Origin: an uncultured Desulfovibrio sp.
GTDB taxonomy: Bacteria; Desulfobacterota; Desulfovibrionia; Desulfovibrionales; Desulfovibrionaceae
Length of the DNA: 64,000 nt
Assembly: GCA_900541395.1 (NCBI GenBank)
Contig: UQJT01000003.1
Location: forward strand, 57,485 to 121,484
Direction of reading: 5' to 3'
A model generated the notes under the pieces. That model was not told where the DNA came from. It was given only the letters and a program-made list of their open reading frames with translations, and made no database searches. The position numbers and the translations under genes are program-made. Positions 1 through 8,869 of this stretch are shown one piece after another; position 1 is the stretch's first letter, and every line of letters begins with the position of its first letter.

Positions 1-363
1 CTGGTCACCCCGCGGCTCCTCGCCTCGTTGATTGCATTCCCTCTGCTCACCGCCGTATTCGACGTTATCGGCATCTTCGGAGGCTATTTGTCGGCTTGCG
101 TTCTGCTCGGCCTGAACGAGGGCCGCTATTTTTCCGGCGTCGAATCCAGCGTTACCATGACCGACGTCTCGGGGGGCTTTCTCAAGGCTTTCGTGTTCGC
201 CGCCATTGTGGTGACCGTCTGTTGCTATCAGGGGTATGCCGCTCACCAGCGCAAGGACGGCAAGGGAGCGGAAGCCGTGGGCAACGCCACTACTTCCGCC
301 GTGGTCATGAGTTGCGTGCTCATCCTGATGAGCGACTATGTGCTTACCTCCTTTCTGCTCTGA
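1..363 (+). CDS. mlaE: MlaE-type lipid transport permease, C-terminal part
   Basis: The frame is open from base 1 to the TGA at 361-363, so only the last 120 residues are present. It is the inner-membrane permease of the Mla (retrograde phospholipid transport) ABC system. The visible part has hydrophobic stretches separated by a short polar loop, and the usual MlaE end with a run of hydrophobic residues just before the stop. Identity rests mainly on the following genes: an ABC ATPase 8 bp downstream, then MlaD, MlaC and MlaA proteins in the classical order. The start lies outside the window. Confidence 0.85.
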   Translation: MVTPRLLASLIAFPLLTAVFDVIGIFGGYLSACVLLGLNEGRYFSGVESSVTMTDVSGGFLKAFVFAAIVVTVCCYQGYAAHQRKDGKGAEAVGNATTSAVVMSCVLILMSDYVLTSFLL

Positions 364-371
364 GGCCCGGC

Positions 372-1202
372 ATGACACCTATTACCGACAATGCCTGGGA
401 TATATGCATCGAGCATCTTGACGGCGGCTACGGCGAGCGTCTGGTTCTCCGCGATCTGTCCGCCTGTCTGCCCGGAGGGGCGATAACCGCCATTTTGGGC
501 GAATCGGGATGCGGCAAAACCACACTTCTGCGCATCATCCTGGGACTGACCCCACCCCGCTCGGGCCGCATTTTGCTGGGCGGTCGCGACATCTTTTCCC
601 TGTCGGCCCGCCAGTTCCACAAAGTGCGACGGCGCTTCGGCGTCTTGTTTCAGGACGGCGCCCTGCTCGGCGCGCTCACCCTGGCCGAAAACGTGGCGCT
701 TCCCCTTCGGGAACACACCACCCTGCCGCATAAGATTTTGCGCGAGGCTGCTCTGCGCACCCTCCAACTGGTGGGGCTGGAAAATTTTGCCGATTTTTAC
801 CCAAGCGAACTTTCCGGCGGCATGCGCAAGCGCGCCGGTCTGGCGCGGGCCATCGTCACCGAACCTCCTGTACTGTTCTGCGATGAACCCACGTCGGGAC
901 TCGATCCCATTACCGCCGCTCAGATGGATCAATTGTTGCTGGACATGAAGCAACATTATCCACACATGACCACAGTGGTGATTACCCACGATTTGGGCAG
1001 CGTAGCCCATATTGCGGAGCATGTGCTGGTGATAAAAAAGGGACAGGCCGTTTTTTCCGGTTCGCGTCAGGAGCTGGAGTCCAGCGAAGACCCGTACCTA
1101 CGCCAGTTTTTGGACCGCAAACCCGAGGAATCCCGCCGCATGGCCGCGCCGCCGCTGGACAAGGCCGTCCGTTCGGCCCTTGCCGAGTGGCTGGACGATT
1201 GA
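372..1202 (+). CDS. mlaF: MlaF-type ABC transporter ATP-binding protein
   Basis: This 276-aa protein is the cytoplasmic ATPase that powers the Mla phospholipid transporter. Walker A (GESGCGKT) lies at residues 43-50, the Q-loop near 94, the ABC signature (LSGGM) at 147-151, Walker B (LFCDEP) at 168-173 and the switch His at about 206. I chose the ATG at 372 because it follows the mlaE stop by 8 bp and begins the ABC-domain fold; the same frame is open further upstream but that part only overlaps mlaE out of frame. It belongs to the mlaE-F-D-C-A operon. Confidence 0.93.
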   Translation: MTPITDNAWDICIEHLDGGYGERLVLRDLSACLPGGAITAILGESGCGKTTLLRIILGLTPPRSGRILLGGRDIFSLSARQFHKVRRRFGVLFQDGALLGALTLAENVALPLREHTTLPHKILREAALRTLQLVGLENFADFYPSELSGGMRKRAGLARAIVTEPPVLFCDEPTSGLDPITAAQMDQLLLDMKQHYPHMTTVVITHDLGSVAHIAEHVLVIKKGQAVFSGSRQELESSEDPYLRQFLDRKPEESRRMAAPPLDKAVRSALAEWLDD

Positions 1203-1216
1203 TAAGGAAGACCGTC

Positions 1217-1660
1217 ATGACATTCGCCAAAGAATCCATAGTAGGCGTTTTTGTGGTCCTGGGACTTGTCTGCGTTTCATACCTCACCATCAAGCTGGGT
1301 CGCATGGAAGTATTCGACTCCAGCGGCTATACCGTAACCGCGCGGTTTTCGTCCGTGACGGGGTTGCGCACGGGCGCCAACGTGGAGATCGCGGGCGTGC
1401 CCGTGGGCCGGGTCACCTCTATCCGGCTTGATCCTCAAACCTTTATGGCGGATGTGGACTTGCGCATCAACGACGGCGTCAATCTGAGCGACGACGTCAT
1501 GGCTTCAGTCAAAACAAGCGGCCTCATCGGCGACAAATACATTTCCCTGGCGCCGGGAGGCTCGGATACCCCGTTGAAAAACGGCGATACCATTACCGAT
1601 ACCGAACCGACTCTGGACCTTGAAGCCCTGATCGGCAAGGTTGTCTTCGGAGGCGTATAA
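1217..1660 (+). CDS. mlaD: MlaD-type MCE-domain protein
   Basis: This 147-aa protein is the periplasmic, membrane-anchored substrate-binding part of the Mla transporter. It has one N-terminal membrane helix at about residues 8-26 followed by a single MCE domain (about 35-110) containing the GVPVGRV stretch typical of the family. The ATG at 1217 is preceded by AAGGAAG at 1203-1209; an in-frame ATG ten codons upstream has no such site. The stop TAA overlaps the mlaC ATG by one base, so the two are probably translationally coupled. Confidence 0.92.
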   Translation: MTFAKESIVGVFVVLGLVCVSYLTIKLGRMEVFDSSGYTVTARFSSVTGLRTGANVEIAGVPVGRVTSIRLDPQTFMADVDLRINDGVNLSDDVMASVKTSGLIGDKYISLAPGGSDTPLKNGDTITDTEPTLDLEALIGKVVFGGV

Positions 1661-2289
1661 TGTTGCACTGTTATAAATGGATACTCCCGACGCTTTTCGT
1701 CTGCCTGCTGGCGGCGACTCCTGCCAAGGCGGACCCCGGCACGGCCCGAGCCGCGGCCGAACAGGGAGCGCAGACCATTTTGGGACTGCTCAACGACCCG
1801 GCTTTCAAAAACCCGACCACCCATGCCGCGCAACGGCAAAAAATTGAGGATGCCATTCTCGAACTGTTCGATTTCGAGGAATTCTCCACCCGTACCGTGG
1901 GACCTCAATGGCGGCAGTTCACCCCGGATCAGAAAAAAAGATTCCAGACGGCATTTACCGATCTTTTGCGCAATACCTATATCGATACGCTGGACTCTTA
2001 CAACGGCGAGCAAATCCAGTTCACCGGCGAGGTGAGTTCCAACAACGGAACGCGCGTCGAAATCCAGATGAATTTCCTGGGGCAGAACAAGACCTATCCC
2101 GTGGCCTTCCGCATGTTGGTCAAAAATGATCGTTGGGTGGTGTACGATGTTATCATTGAAGGCATCAGCATGATCAAGAACTATCGGGATCAGTTCCGTG
2201 ATATCCTGGGCAAGGGCAACCCAGAAGAACTTATCAAACGCGTGCAGGCCAAGGCTCAGGAACAAATGGCCAAACCCAAGGCCCGCTGA
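1660..2289 (+). CDS. mlaC: MlaC-type periplasmic phospholipid-binding protein
   Basis: This 209-aa protein is the soluble lipid carrier that shuttles phospholipid between the outer-membrane lipoprotein MlaA and the inner-membrane MlaFED complex. It starts with a cleavable signal peptide (hydrophobic core about residues 7-19, cleavage likely after PAKA near residue 24) and then shows the Tol-Ttg2/MlaC fold, with FDFEEFSTRTVG and a C-terminal IEGISMIKNYR motif typical of the family. The start overlaps the mlaD stop by one base. Confidence 0.92.
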   Translation: MLHCYKWILPTLFVCLLAATPAKADPGTARAAAEQGAQTILGLLNDPAFKNPTTHAAQRQKIEDAILELFDFEEFSTRTVGPQWRQFTPDQKKRFQTAFTDLLRNTYIDTLDSYNGEQIQFTGEVSSNNGTRVEIQMNFLGQNKTYPVAFRMLVKNDRWVVYDVIIEGISMIKNYRDQFRDILGKGNPEELIKRVQAKAQEQMAKPKAR

Positions 2290-2296
2290 TATTCGG

Positions 2297-2321
2297 AGCG
2301 GAAGCGGCTTGCACTTCCGCT
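2297..2321 (+). other. hairpin between mlaC and mlaA
   Basis: An 8-bp inverted repeat (AGCGGAAG / CTTCCGCT) with a 9-nt loop sits just after the mlaC stop and is followed by TTATAAAG. The T-run is poor, so a partial terminator or an mRNA-stabilising hairpin inside the operon is more likely than a full stop. Confidence 0.35.
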
Positions 2322-2413
2322 TATAAAGTCCGCCCCTTGTCGGCGGCCGGGGCGGCGCACGGAGCGCCGTTCCCATTTATGGCCCCGCCCCTTCCGTTAT
2401 TGAGGTGACAGTC

Positions 2414-3280
2414 ATGATGCGTTCCTGTGCCCTGGTGCTCACCGTCCTGCTGATGTGCGGCTGCGCCGCCAAACACTCCACCCCCGAGACGGGGCAGCCG
2501 ATTTCGGTTCAGTCGGTCCAACAAACCGTGGAAGAGCCTGTCCCGAATGATTTTTCCCTCGCGGACTCGGGCGGAACGGCGCCCGCAGCGGCCTCCATCT
2601 CCGATGGCGGAGCAGCCCTGGACGACTATGACGACTACAGTCTGGACGATTATGACGATGACGCCTCATCCGTGGCTGTGTTCGATCCTCTGGAACCCTG
2701 GAACCGTTTCTGGTTCCGTTTCAACGACGTGCTGCTGCTCAAGGTGGTCAAACCCGTTCATACGGGATACGCCAAGGTGGTTCCCGGCCCCATCCGCAGC
2801 GGCATATCCAATTTTGCCCATAATCTGGGCGCGCCGGTCCGTTTTTTGAACAGCCTGTTACAGGGCAAATTCACTCAGGCGGGCGTGGAGTTCGGCCGTT
2901 TTTGCATCAACACCATGACCAGTTTCGGACTGGCCGACGTGGCCAGCCAGAGCAAACCCCTTTATCCTTATCATCCTGAAACCGAAAATTTCGGCCACAC
3001 GCTGGCCGTATGGGGTGTTCCCGAGGGGCCTTATCTGGTTTGGCCCTTCTTCGGTCCCAGCACCGCCCGGGGCACCGTGGGCATGGTAGGCGATGTGTTT
3101 GCCGCGCCCCAGAACTACGCCCTGAACTGGCAGGCCAGCCTGGCCGCCTCGTCGGGATTCACTTTTAATGATATGGACAAGGTCTATAAACCCTACGAGC
3201 AGGTGGTCGGCGCCTCTCTGGAACCGTATATCGCCGTACGCAACGGCTATCTTACCCTGTTGCGCCGTATCCCGCGCTGA
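2414..3280 (+). CDS. mlaA: MlaA (VacJ) family outer-membrane lipoprotein
   Basis: MlaA removes mislocalised phospholipid from the outer leaflet of the outer membrane and hands it to MlaC. The 288-aa product begins with a lipoprotein signal peptide: two Met, a hydrophobic core and a Cys near residue 16. An acidic Asp/Tyr-rich linker at about residues 75-95 precedes the MlaA domain, which opens with FDPLEPWNRFWFRFND and includes a GxYLVWPFFGPS-like motif. ATG-ATG at 2414 is preceded by GAGGTGA; an in-frame GTG at 2405 lies inside that site and is less likely. About 125 bp separate it from mlaC, but it clearly belongs to the same pathway. Confidence 0.93.
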   Translation: MMRSCALVLTVLLMCGCAAKHSTPETGQPISVQSVQQTVEEPVPNDFSLADSGGTAPAAASISDGGAALDDYDDYSLDDYDDDASSVAVFDPLEPWNRFWFRFNDVLLLKVVKPVHTGYAKVVPGPIRSGISNFAHNLGAPVRFLNSLLQGKFTQAGVEFGRFCINTMTSFGLADVASQSKPLYPYHPETENFGHTLAVWGVPEGPYLVWPFFGPSTARGTVGMVGDVFAAPQNYALNWQASLAASSGFTFNDMDKVYKPYEQVVGASLEPYIAVRNGYLTLLRRIPR

Positions 3281-3299
3281 CCATCCGCCATGCCCGAAC

Positions 3300-3330
3300 A
3301 GCTTGAGGGAGCGCCTCTCAAAGCTTTTCT
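3300..3330 (+). terminator. rho-independent terminator after mlaA
   Basis: AGCTTGAG pairs with CTCAAAGCT (one bulged base), enclosing a 9-nt loop that can itself close GG/CC. It is followed directly by TTTTCT. It lies 20 bp after the mlaA stop and would end the mla operon. Confidence 0.6.
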
Positions 3331-3419
3331 CAGGCTGTCGCACAAAACCATGAGGGAACTTTTTTCCTCAATCTCCCCTTTCGGCGGCCCGAAAAATAAA
3401 TACGCGGCAATTTTAAAGG

Positions 3420-3448
3420 TTGCTCCTGCGACGGCAAGTCCTTATTTT
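3420..3448 (+). promoter_or_regulatory. candidate sigma-70 promoter of gpt
   Basis: TTGCTC and TATTTT are separated by 17 bp. The -10 box ends about 28 bp before the gpt GTG, leaving a short leader that includes the ribosome-binding site GGAGG. The match is moderate. Confidence 0.45.
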
Positions 3449-3476
3449 AGGCGCCAAGTCATTTTCGGAGGAAACC

Positions 3477-3965
3477 GTGGGCAACGCCGAACGCTATCGC
3501 AAAACATTTCCCGTCACCTGGGATCAACTGCACCGCGACGCCAAGGCTTTGGCCTGGCGGTTGCTGGAATACCGCAACTTTAAAAGTATCGTCGCCATTA
3601 CCCGGGGCGGCCTGGTGCCGGCCGCCATTATCGCGCGGGAACTCAACATCCGCATGATCGATACGGTTTGCATCGTTACCTACCAGTGGCAGGAACAGGG
3701 CCCCGGTGAAACTGTTCTTAAGGGCGTCGAAGGCGACGGCGCGGAAATGCTGGTCGTCGACGACTTGGTGGATACCGGGCGCACGGCTAAAATCGTGCGC
3801 GCCATGCTGCCCCGGGCCCATTTCGCCACCCTATACGCCAAACCCGCCGGACGTCCTCTGGTAGACAGCTTCGTTACCGAAGTCAGCCAAGATACCTGGA
3901 TTCTGTTCCCCTGGGACTCTGAAGTCCAGTATACCAAACCTATTGTGGATCTGCAGGCGGAATAA
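3477..3965 (+). CDS. gpt: xanthine-guanine phosphoribosyltransferase
   Basis: This 162-aa purine-salvage enzyme converts xanthine or guanine plus PRPP to XMP or GMP. The order of motifs follows E. coli Gpt closely: VTWDQL near the N-terminus, [16 protein letters not shown] at about 41-56, the PRPP-binding loop ([12 protein letters not shown]) at about 93-104, and [10 protein letters not shown] followed by QDTWI and PWD near the C-terminus. I chose GTG at 3477 because GGAGG precedes it by about 5 bp and the alignment to the family starts there; upstream in-frame sequence is non-coding in character. It is a single-gene unit with its own candidate promoter. Confidence 0.9.
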   Translation: MGNAERYRKTFPVTWDQLHRDAKALAWRLLEYRNFKSIVAITRGGLVPAAIIARELNIRMIDTVCIVTYQWQEQGPGETVLKGVEGDGAEMLVVDDLVDTGRTAKIVRAMLPRAHFATLYAKPAGRPLVDSFVTEVSQDTWILFPWDSEVQYTKPIVDLQAE

Positions 3966-3989
3966 ACTCTCGTAGGGCATTTCAAAGTT

Positions 3990-4041
3990 GCCACATAAAA
4001 ACACCGCGCCGCGCGTCCCTTGCGGGAGACACGCGGCGCGG
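3990..4041 (-). terminator. terminator of lon
   Basis: CCGCGCCGCG (4004-4013) pairs perfectly with CGCGGCGCGG (4032-4041). Read on the minus strand the stem is followed by TGTTTTTATG. It lies 18 bp after the lon stop, as expected for the end of a long minus-strand run. Confidence 0.75.
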
Positions 4042-4058
4042 ACAGGCGGAGCGCAGAA

Positions 4059-6899
4059 TCAGCGCGCGGCGGCGGCTCTGCCCGGCCGTTTCGCGCCCGG
4101 TTTGGCGGGCTGCTCCTTGACGGAGGAAGTCCGGCCTTTTTTCGCGGGCGCAGGGCGTTTGCAGGTGTCGTCGACTTCGGGAGTCAGGACCAGGGGCAAC
4201 AGTTGGTCAATGCTGTCTACCGACTTGATGTCGATCTTACGCCGCAGATCGGCGGGGATGTCTTCCAGATCCTTGACGTTCTGACTCGGGATCACGGCAT
4301 GTTCCAGACCGCGCGCCACAGCGCCCAGTATCTTCTCCTTGATGCCGCCCACGGGCAACACTCGACCGCGCAGAGTTATTTCTCCGGTCATACAGGTATC
4401 GTTGCGGGCCGGGCGACAGGTCAACGCCGACACCAAAGCCGTAACCAGAGTCACCCCGGCGGAAGGTCCGTCTTTGGGCGTAGCGCCGGCGGGCACGTGA
4501 ACATGGATATCCACCTTGTCCGTAAAATCCGGGTCAAGGCCCAGTTCCCCGGCGTGAGAACGAGCATAGCTCATGGCGGCCTGCGCGCTTTCCTTCATGA
4601 CGTCGCCAAGTTGGCCGGTCAGGGTCAGGTGCCCCTTGCCCTTCATGGTGGTCACTTCCACATGCAGCACTTCGCCGCCGGCCTGAGTCCAGGCCAGGCC
4701 CAGGGCCACGCCGGGCATAAGCGCGTTTTCGCGTTCCTCGTCCAGAAAGCGCGGTGCGCCCAGCAGCTTGGGCACCTGAGCGGCCGCCACCACAAAGGGG
4801 CCTTTTTCGCCCTCGGCTTTACGGCGGGCCAACTTTCGGCACACCGTCCCCAACTGTCGTTCCAGGTTACGCAAACCGGCTTCACGCGTATACTCACGCA
4901 CGATTCGGGCGATGGCCCCGTCGCGCATCGTAATATCGCCGTCCTTGAGGCCGTTGGCTTCAAGCTGCCTCGGGATTAGGTATTTTTTGGCGATGGCCAG
5001 CTTTTCCTGTTCGGTGTAACCGGGCAGCGAGATGACCTCCATACGGTCCAGAAGCGCCGAGGGAATGGTATCCAGTTGATTGGCCGTACAAAGGAAGAGC
5101 ACTTTGGACAGGTCAAATTCCAGATTCAGGTAATGATCGCTGAAATGGGAATTTTGCTCGGGGTCCAGCACTTCCAGCAGGGCCGAAGACGGATCGCCCC
5201 GAAAATCGCTGCCCAGTTTGTCGATTTCATCGAGGACGATAACCGGGTTGCGCGTTCCCGCCTGCTTGACGGCCTGAATGATGCGGCCGGGCATGGCCCC
5301 GATGTAGGTGCGTCGATGTCCGCGTATTTCCGCCTCATCCCGCATGCCGCCCAGCGAAATACGCTGGAACTTGCGCCCCATGGCCCGGGCGATGGAACGC
5401 CCCAGCGAGGTTTTGCCCACGCCCGGAGGGCCCACAAAGCACAGGATGGGGCCCTTGGAATCGGGGTTGAGTTTGCGCACGCTGAGATATTCGAGAATAC
5501 GGTCTTTGACGCGACCGAGGCCAAAGTGATCCGCGTCCAGAATTTCCTTGGCTTTCACAATGTCCAGACGATCCCGCGACAATTTTTTCCAGGGCAGCTC
5601 CGCCAGCCAGTCAAGATAGGTACGAATGACGGTGGCTTCGGCCGAATCGCCGTGCATGGAAGACAGACGGCGTAACTGTTTGTCCGCTTCTTTGCGGGCG
5701 TCGGAAGGCAGACCGGCCTTGTCCAAGGATTTGGTCAGTTCCTCCAATTCTTCTTCCTGATCCGCGTTGTCGCCCAATTCACGACGGATGGCCTTCATCT
5801 GCTCACGCAGAAAATAGTCCTTCTGGGCCTTGTCCATGCCCTCACGGGCCATATTCTGGATACGGGCCTGCATATCGGCCACTTCCACCTCGCGTGAAAG
5901 GTGGTCGTTGACCATCTGCAGGCGCTCCACCGGGTCCAGGCTTTCCAGCAGGGCCTGGGCGTCGGTTACGCGCAGGCGCATGTTGGCCGCAATAAGATCG
6001 GCCAGACGACCGGGGTCGTCCACGGCCATCAGCACCCCCATGATGTCGCCCGTGGGAATGCCGCGCAGATTCAAAATTTTTTCGCTCTGCTCGCGGGCCG
6101 AACGGATCAGAGCCTCCTGGCGCACATCGCGCGGACCGGCCTCTTTTTCCTGCAAAAGCTCCATGCGGGCCGCCAAAAACGGTTCGGTGGCGACAAAGCT
6201 TTTGATCTGCGCCCGCGCCAGTCCCTGAACCAGGATTTTCACTTGGCCGTCGGGCATCTTGAGCATACGCAGAATCATGACCACCGACCCCACTTCGTAC
6301 AGATCGCCGGGGCCCGGATCATCCACTGAAGCGTCCTTCTGCGTGCATAAAAGCAGAAAACGATTGCTGCCGAGCGCCGTATCCACGGCCAAAATGGATT
6401 TTTCGCGGCCTTCGTACAGCGGGACAATCATAGAATTGAACACCACGCTGTCCCGAAGCGGCACAACCGGCAAAGTGGACGGAATTTCGGCCAAAATCTG
6501 TTGCGTGTTGTCCGCGCCGCCGGGGCGTTCCGGGGTGACGGTCACGGCGGACGGGCGGCGGATGCGCCGCCGCCGCGGGCGATTCGGCATATCCCGCTCC
6601 TCCGGCGTGTCGTTGGCCTCGGAGCCGTCGTCGGAACGCTCTCCCTCGCCGGACTCGTTTTCCTCAACCTCCCCATCCGGACTTTCCGGAGCGGGAACAT
6701 CAGCCGCGGGCAAAGGAATGGCATCGTCGAAAGAGGCGTCAAGCCGCCCTTCGGCCGGGTCCTTGTAGGAAGGACCGGATACCGCCAGAGAGGGCTCCGA
6801 AAGGCCGCCGTCCGGCAAAAAAGCCGCGTCGGTCATACTCTTGCCCCGGCGGGAACGCCGGGAGGAAGTGGAAGAAGAAAGCTTGTGCTCGTCGCTCAT
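4059..6899 (-). CDS. lon: ATP-dependent protease Lon, with extended N-terminus
   Basis: Lon is a cytoplasmic AAA+ protease that degrades misfolded and regulatory proteins. The 946-aa product is longer than the usual 780-820. The LON substrate-recognition domain starts near residue 140 (STLPVVPLRDSVVF), followed by the AAA+ module with Walker A (GPPGVGKTS) and Walker B (VIVLDEIDKLG). The protease domain carries the catalytic Ser813 in KDGPSAG and the Lys of GGIKEK. Residues 1-140 are low complexity: Ser/Arg-rich, then strongly acidic, then RPRRRRIRRP. The C-terminal 35 residues are Lys/Arg/Ala-rich. An internal Met at residue 104 could be the true start, which would still leave a basic extension. 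It lies 42 bp after radC. Confidence 0.95.
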   Translation of the reverse strand: MSDEHKLSSSTSSRRSRRGKSMTDAAFLPDGGLSEPSLAVSGPSYKDPAEGRLDASFDDAIPLPAADVPAPESPDGEVEENESGEGERSDDGSEANDTPEERDMPNRPRRRRIRRPSAVTVTPERPGGADNTQQILAEIPSTLPVVPLRDSVVFNSMIVPLYEGREKSILAVDTALGSNRFLLLCTQKDASVDDPGPGDLYEVGSVVMILRMLKMPDGQVKILVQGLARAQIKSFVATEPFLAARMELLQEKEAGPRDVRQEALIRSAREQSEKILNLRGIPTGDIMGVLMAVDDPGRLADLIAANMRLRVTDAQALLESLDPVERLQMVNDHLSREVEVADMQARIQNMAREGMDKAQKDYFLREQMKAIRRELGDNADQEEELEELTKSLDKAGLPSDARKEADKQLRRLSSMHGDSAEATVIRTYLDWLAELPWKKLSRDRLDIVKAKEILDADHFGLGRVKDRILEYLSVRKLNPDSKGPILCFVGPPGVGKTSLGRSIARAMGRKFQRISLGGMRDEAEIRGHRRTYIGAMPGRIIQAVKQAGTRNPVIVLDEIDKLGSDFRGDPSSALLEVLDPEQNSHFSDHYLNLEFDLSKVLFLCTANQLDTIPSALLDRMEVISLPGYTEQEKLAIAKKYLIPRQLEANGLKDGDITMRDGAIARIVREYTREAGLRNLERQLGTVCRKLARRKAEGEKGPFVVAAAQVPKLLGAPRFLDEERENALMPGVALGLAWTQAGGEVLHVEVTTMKGKGHLTLTGQLGDVMKESAQAAMSYARSHAGELGLDPDFTDKVDIHVHVPAGATPKDGPSAGVTLVTALVSALTCRPARNDTCMTGEITLRGRVLPVGGIKEKILGAVARGLEHAVIPSQNVKDLEDIPADLRRKIDIKSVDSIDQLLPLVLTPEVDDTCKRPAPAKKGRTSSVKEQPAKPGAKRPGRAAAAR

Positions 6900-6941
6900 G
6901 AGTATCCTCTTCGGGGCTGCCCGAAGCCCGGAGATCAGGGG

Positions 6942-7625
6942 CTATGCGAGCAGATTGTCTGTCGTCAGGCTGTAACACTGCCCATCCGCAAGGATGAGAT
7001 GATCCAATAGACGCAATCCTACCGCCTTCATGGCCTGGCGAAGACGGTTTGTCGTTTCCGTGTCCAGCGTGGACGGACGGGAACTGCCGCCCGGATGATT
7101 GTGCAGCAGCACCAGGGCGCTGGCCTTATATTTCAACGTCAGTTCCACGGCCTCACGCGGCGATATCAATACCTGGTCGACGGAACCTGTGTGTATCCGT
7201 TCAAAAGTAAGCAGTCTGTTGCCGTTGCCCAGCAGTGCGGCCCATACTTCCTCATGCGGGCATCCCGCCAACCGGCAACGCCCCAATTGACCGATGTCGT
7301 TCAGGGTAACGGCCGTCTTTTTCTTTACGGCTTCTTCAAAGTAGCGGGCAATGATTTCCCGCAGGAGCGTCAAAAACGCTTCCGTCGACGGTCCCAAACC
7401 GGGCACGGCGTTCCTCTCGGCGGGATGGGCGTCCAGCAGACCGGCAATACCGCCGAAACGTTCCACCAGCTCCTTGGCCAGCGGCTTCGTATCGCCGCGT
7501 CGGATGACATAGCCCAGGAGCAATTCCATCATTTCATAGGCATAAACGTTGTGAGGATCGTTCAGAAAGCGCTTTCTCAAGCGGGCGCGGTGACCGGTAT
7601 AATGTTTTTTATCCACATCGCCCAT
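6942..7625 (-). CDS. radC: RadC family JAB-domain protein
   Basis: This 227-aa protein belongs to the RadC (UPF0758) family, whose members have a helix-hairpin-helix-like N-terminal part and a metalloprotease-type JAB/MPN domain; the biological role is unsettled despite the old DNA-repair name. The PGLGPS hairpin motif lies at about 75-80. The JAMM signature HNHPGG is at 175-180, with the Ser and Asp of PSTLD following, so the metal site looks intact. It is read in line with holA upstream (48 bp) and lon downstream (42 bp). Confidence 0.88.
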   Translation of the reverse strand: MGDVDKKHYTGHRARLRKRFLNDPHNVYAYEMMELLLGYVIRRGDTKPLAKELVERFGGIAGLLDAHPAERNAVPGLGPSTEAFLTLLREIIARYFEEAVKKKTAVTLNDIGQLGRCRLAGCPHEEVWAALLGNGNRLLTFERIHTGSVDQVLISPREAVELTLKYKASALVLLHNHPGGSSRPSTLDTETTNRLRQAMKAVGLRLLDHLILADGQCYSLTTDNLLA

Positions 7626-7673
7626 GCGTTGTCGTCTCCCCGTCTTTCCCGTCCATCGGGTCGTGCTCCGTCC

Positions 7674-8639
7674 TCAAGCGGACGTGAACGCCAGCGTCAG
7701 GCTCCCCACCAACTCTTCCAGGGCCTGAAGCGGCTGGCGCCTTCCCGATTTAACGGCCCATTCGGCCTCCATAAGCGCGGCAAACAGATTGGCCAAACCG
7801 GACGTGCCCAGCCGGGAGGCCAGCGAACGTTTGAGATTGGCCGTCTGCTGGGGCAACCAGACGTTTTCCCCGGCCTGAATCTGCCACAGGAGTCTGGCTT
7901 CACGAGTCAGCAGAGCCAACAGCGGAAACAGCAGCGATTCGCCCCCGTCGCCTTCGCGCAGCAAGGTCCGCCACACCGCGGCCGAATTGCCGGACTGCAG
8001 ATGACGGATAAATTCAAAAATAATAACTTCCGGAGCGCTCTCGGCCATATTTCGGACGAGTTCAACGCCTACCTCGCCGTCGCCGGAAGCCAGGGCAAGT
8101 TGTTCCAGCACGCCGCGCACGGCCGCGGCGTCGGGCGTCACCACGGCGCATAACGCGTCCAGCGCGTCGGGCGTCAGGCGCAACTCCAAAGCCGCCGCAC
8201 GCTGCTGAACGTGTTTGCGCAGAGCCCGGGCGTCCAGTCCGGCCGAACGCCAGACCCAGCCCTGTTTATCCGCAAATTCGAGACAACGCAGCTTGGCGAT
8301 GTGGGCGGGCAGCTTGGGTTGGCCTTTTTCCCACAGGCTTTCCAGAAAAAAAACGGGGAGAATGTCGGGTCTGGGCGTGGCCAATACGGCCGACAGCTTT
8401 TTCCAGACTTCGGCCGTCAAAGTCTGCGCGCCCCGTACCAGCAAAGCGCGCGGCCGCTCGGTCAGTCCCTGCATGGTCAAGGCTTCCCAAAAACGACCGT
8501 CCAGTCCTTCGTCCGCCCAGAAGGTACGTATTTCCCGCTCCCGGCCGACGGCGTTCACCCGTTTCAGAAGTCCGTCCACGTGTTCACGGGCCAGGGTACT
8601 GTCCGGACACAGGCAAAAGTAAAAACCGGGAATATCCAT
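7674..8639 (-). CDS. holA: DNA polymerase III subunit delta
   Basis: The 321-aa product fits the delta subunit of the clamp loader, which opens the beta clamp during replication. Length and the three-part layout agree with HolA: an N-terminal region with RALLVRGAQTL, a middle region with FADKQGW, and a helical C-terminal region with HLQSGN and LLFPLLALLTREARLLW. Delta subunits are poorly conserved, so the position directly after leuS and lptE, the same order as in E. coli, is strong support. The 230 bp upstream of its start (8640-8869) hold no gene; a small GGATGC/GCATCC hairpin sits next to the lptE stop. Confidence 0.85.
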   Translation of the reverse strand: MDIPGFYFCLCPDSTLAREHVDGLLKRVNAVGREREIRTFWADEGLDGRFWEALTMQGLTERPRALLVRGAQTLTAEVWKKLSAVLATPRPDILPVFFLESLWEKGQPKLPAHIAKLRCLEFADKQGWVWRSAGLDARALRKHVQQRAAALELRLTPDALDALCAVVTPDAAAVRGVLEQLALASGDGEVGVELVRNMAESAPEVIIFEFIRHLQSGNSAAVWRTLLREGDGGESLLFPLLALLTREARLLWQIQAGENVWLPQQTANLKRSLASRLGTSGLANLFAALMEAEWAVKSGRRQPLQALEELVGSLTLAFTSA

Positions 8640-8869
8640 GTCTCCTCGTCATATGCCCGCCCCATGCGCCGAGCCAAGGTTCGGGCCGCCGTCGTTCGCT
8701 CCGGCGTCGGTCAAGCCATACCGGCCGCAACTCCGAAGGAGATACGCGCCGTCACAGGCAGCGCGAGCACAGCAAAAACATATGTTACTGTGCGCTCTTC
8801 ACGCTTTTTACGGATACTAACAGCGTGACATGACACTCATTCGCTTCCCGAGTTGCGGATGCTGCATCC

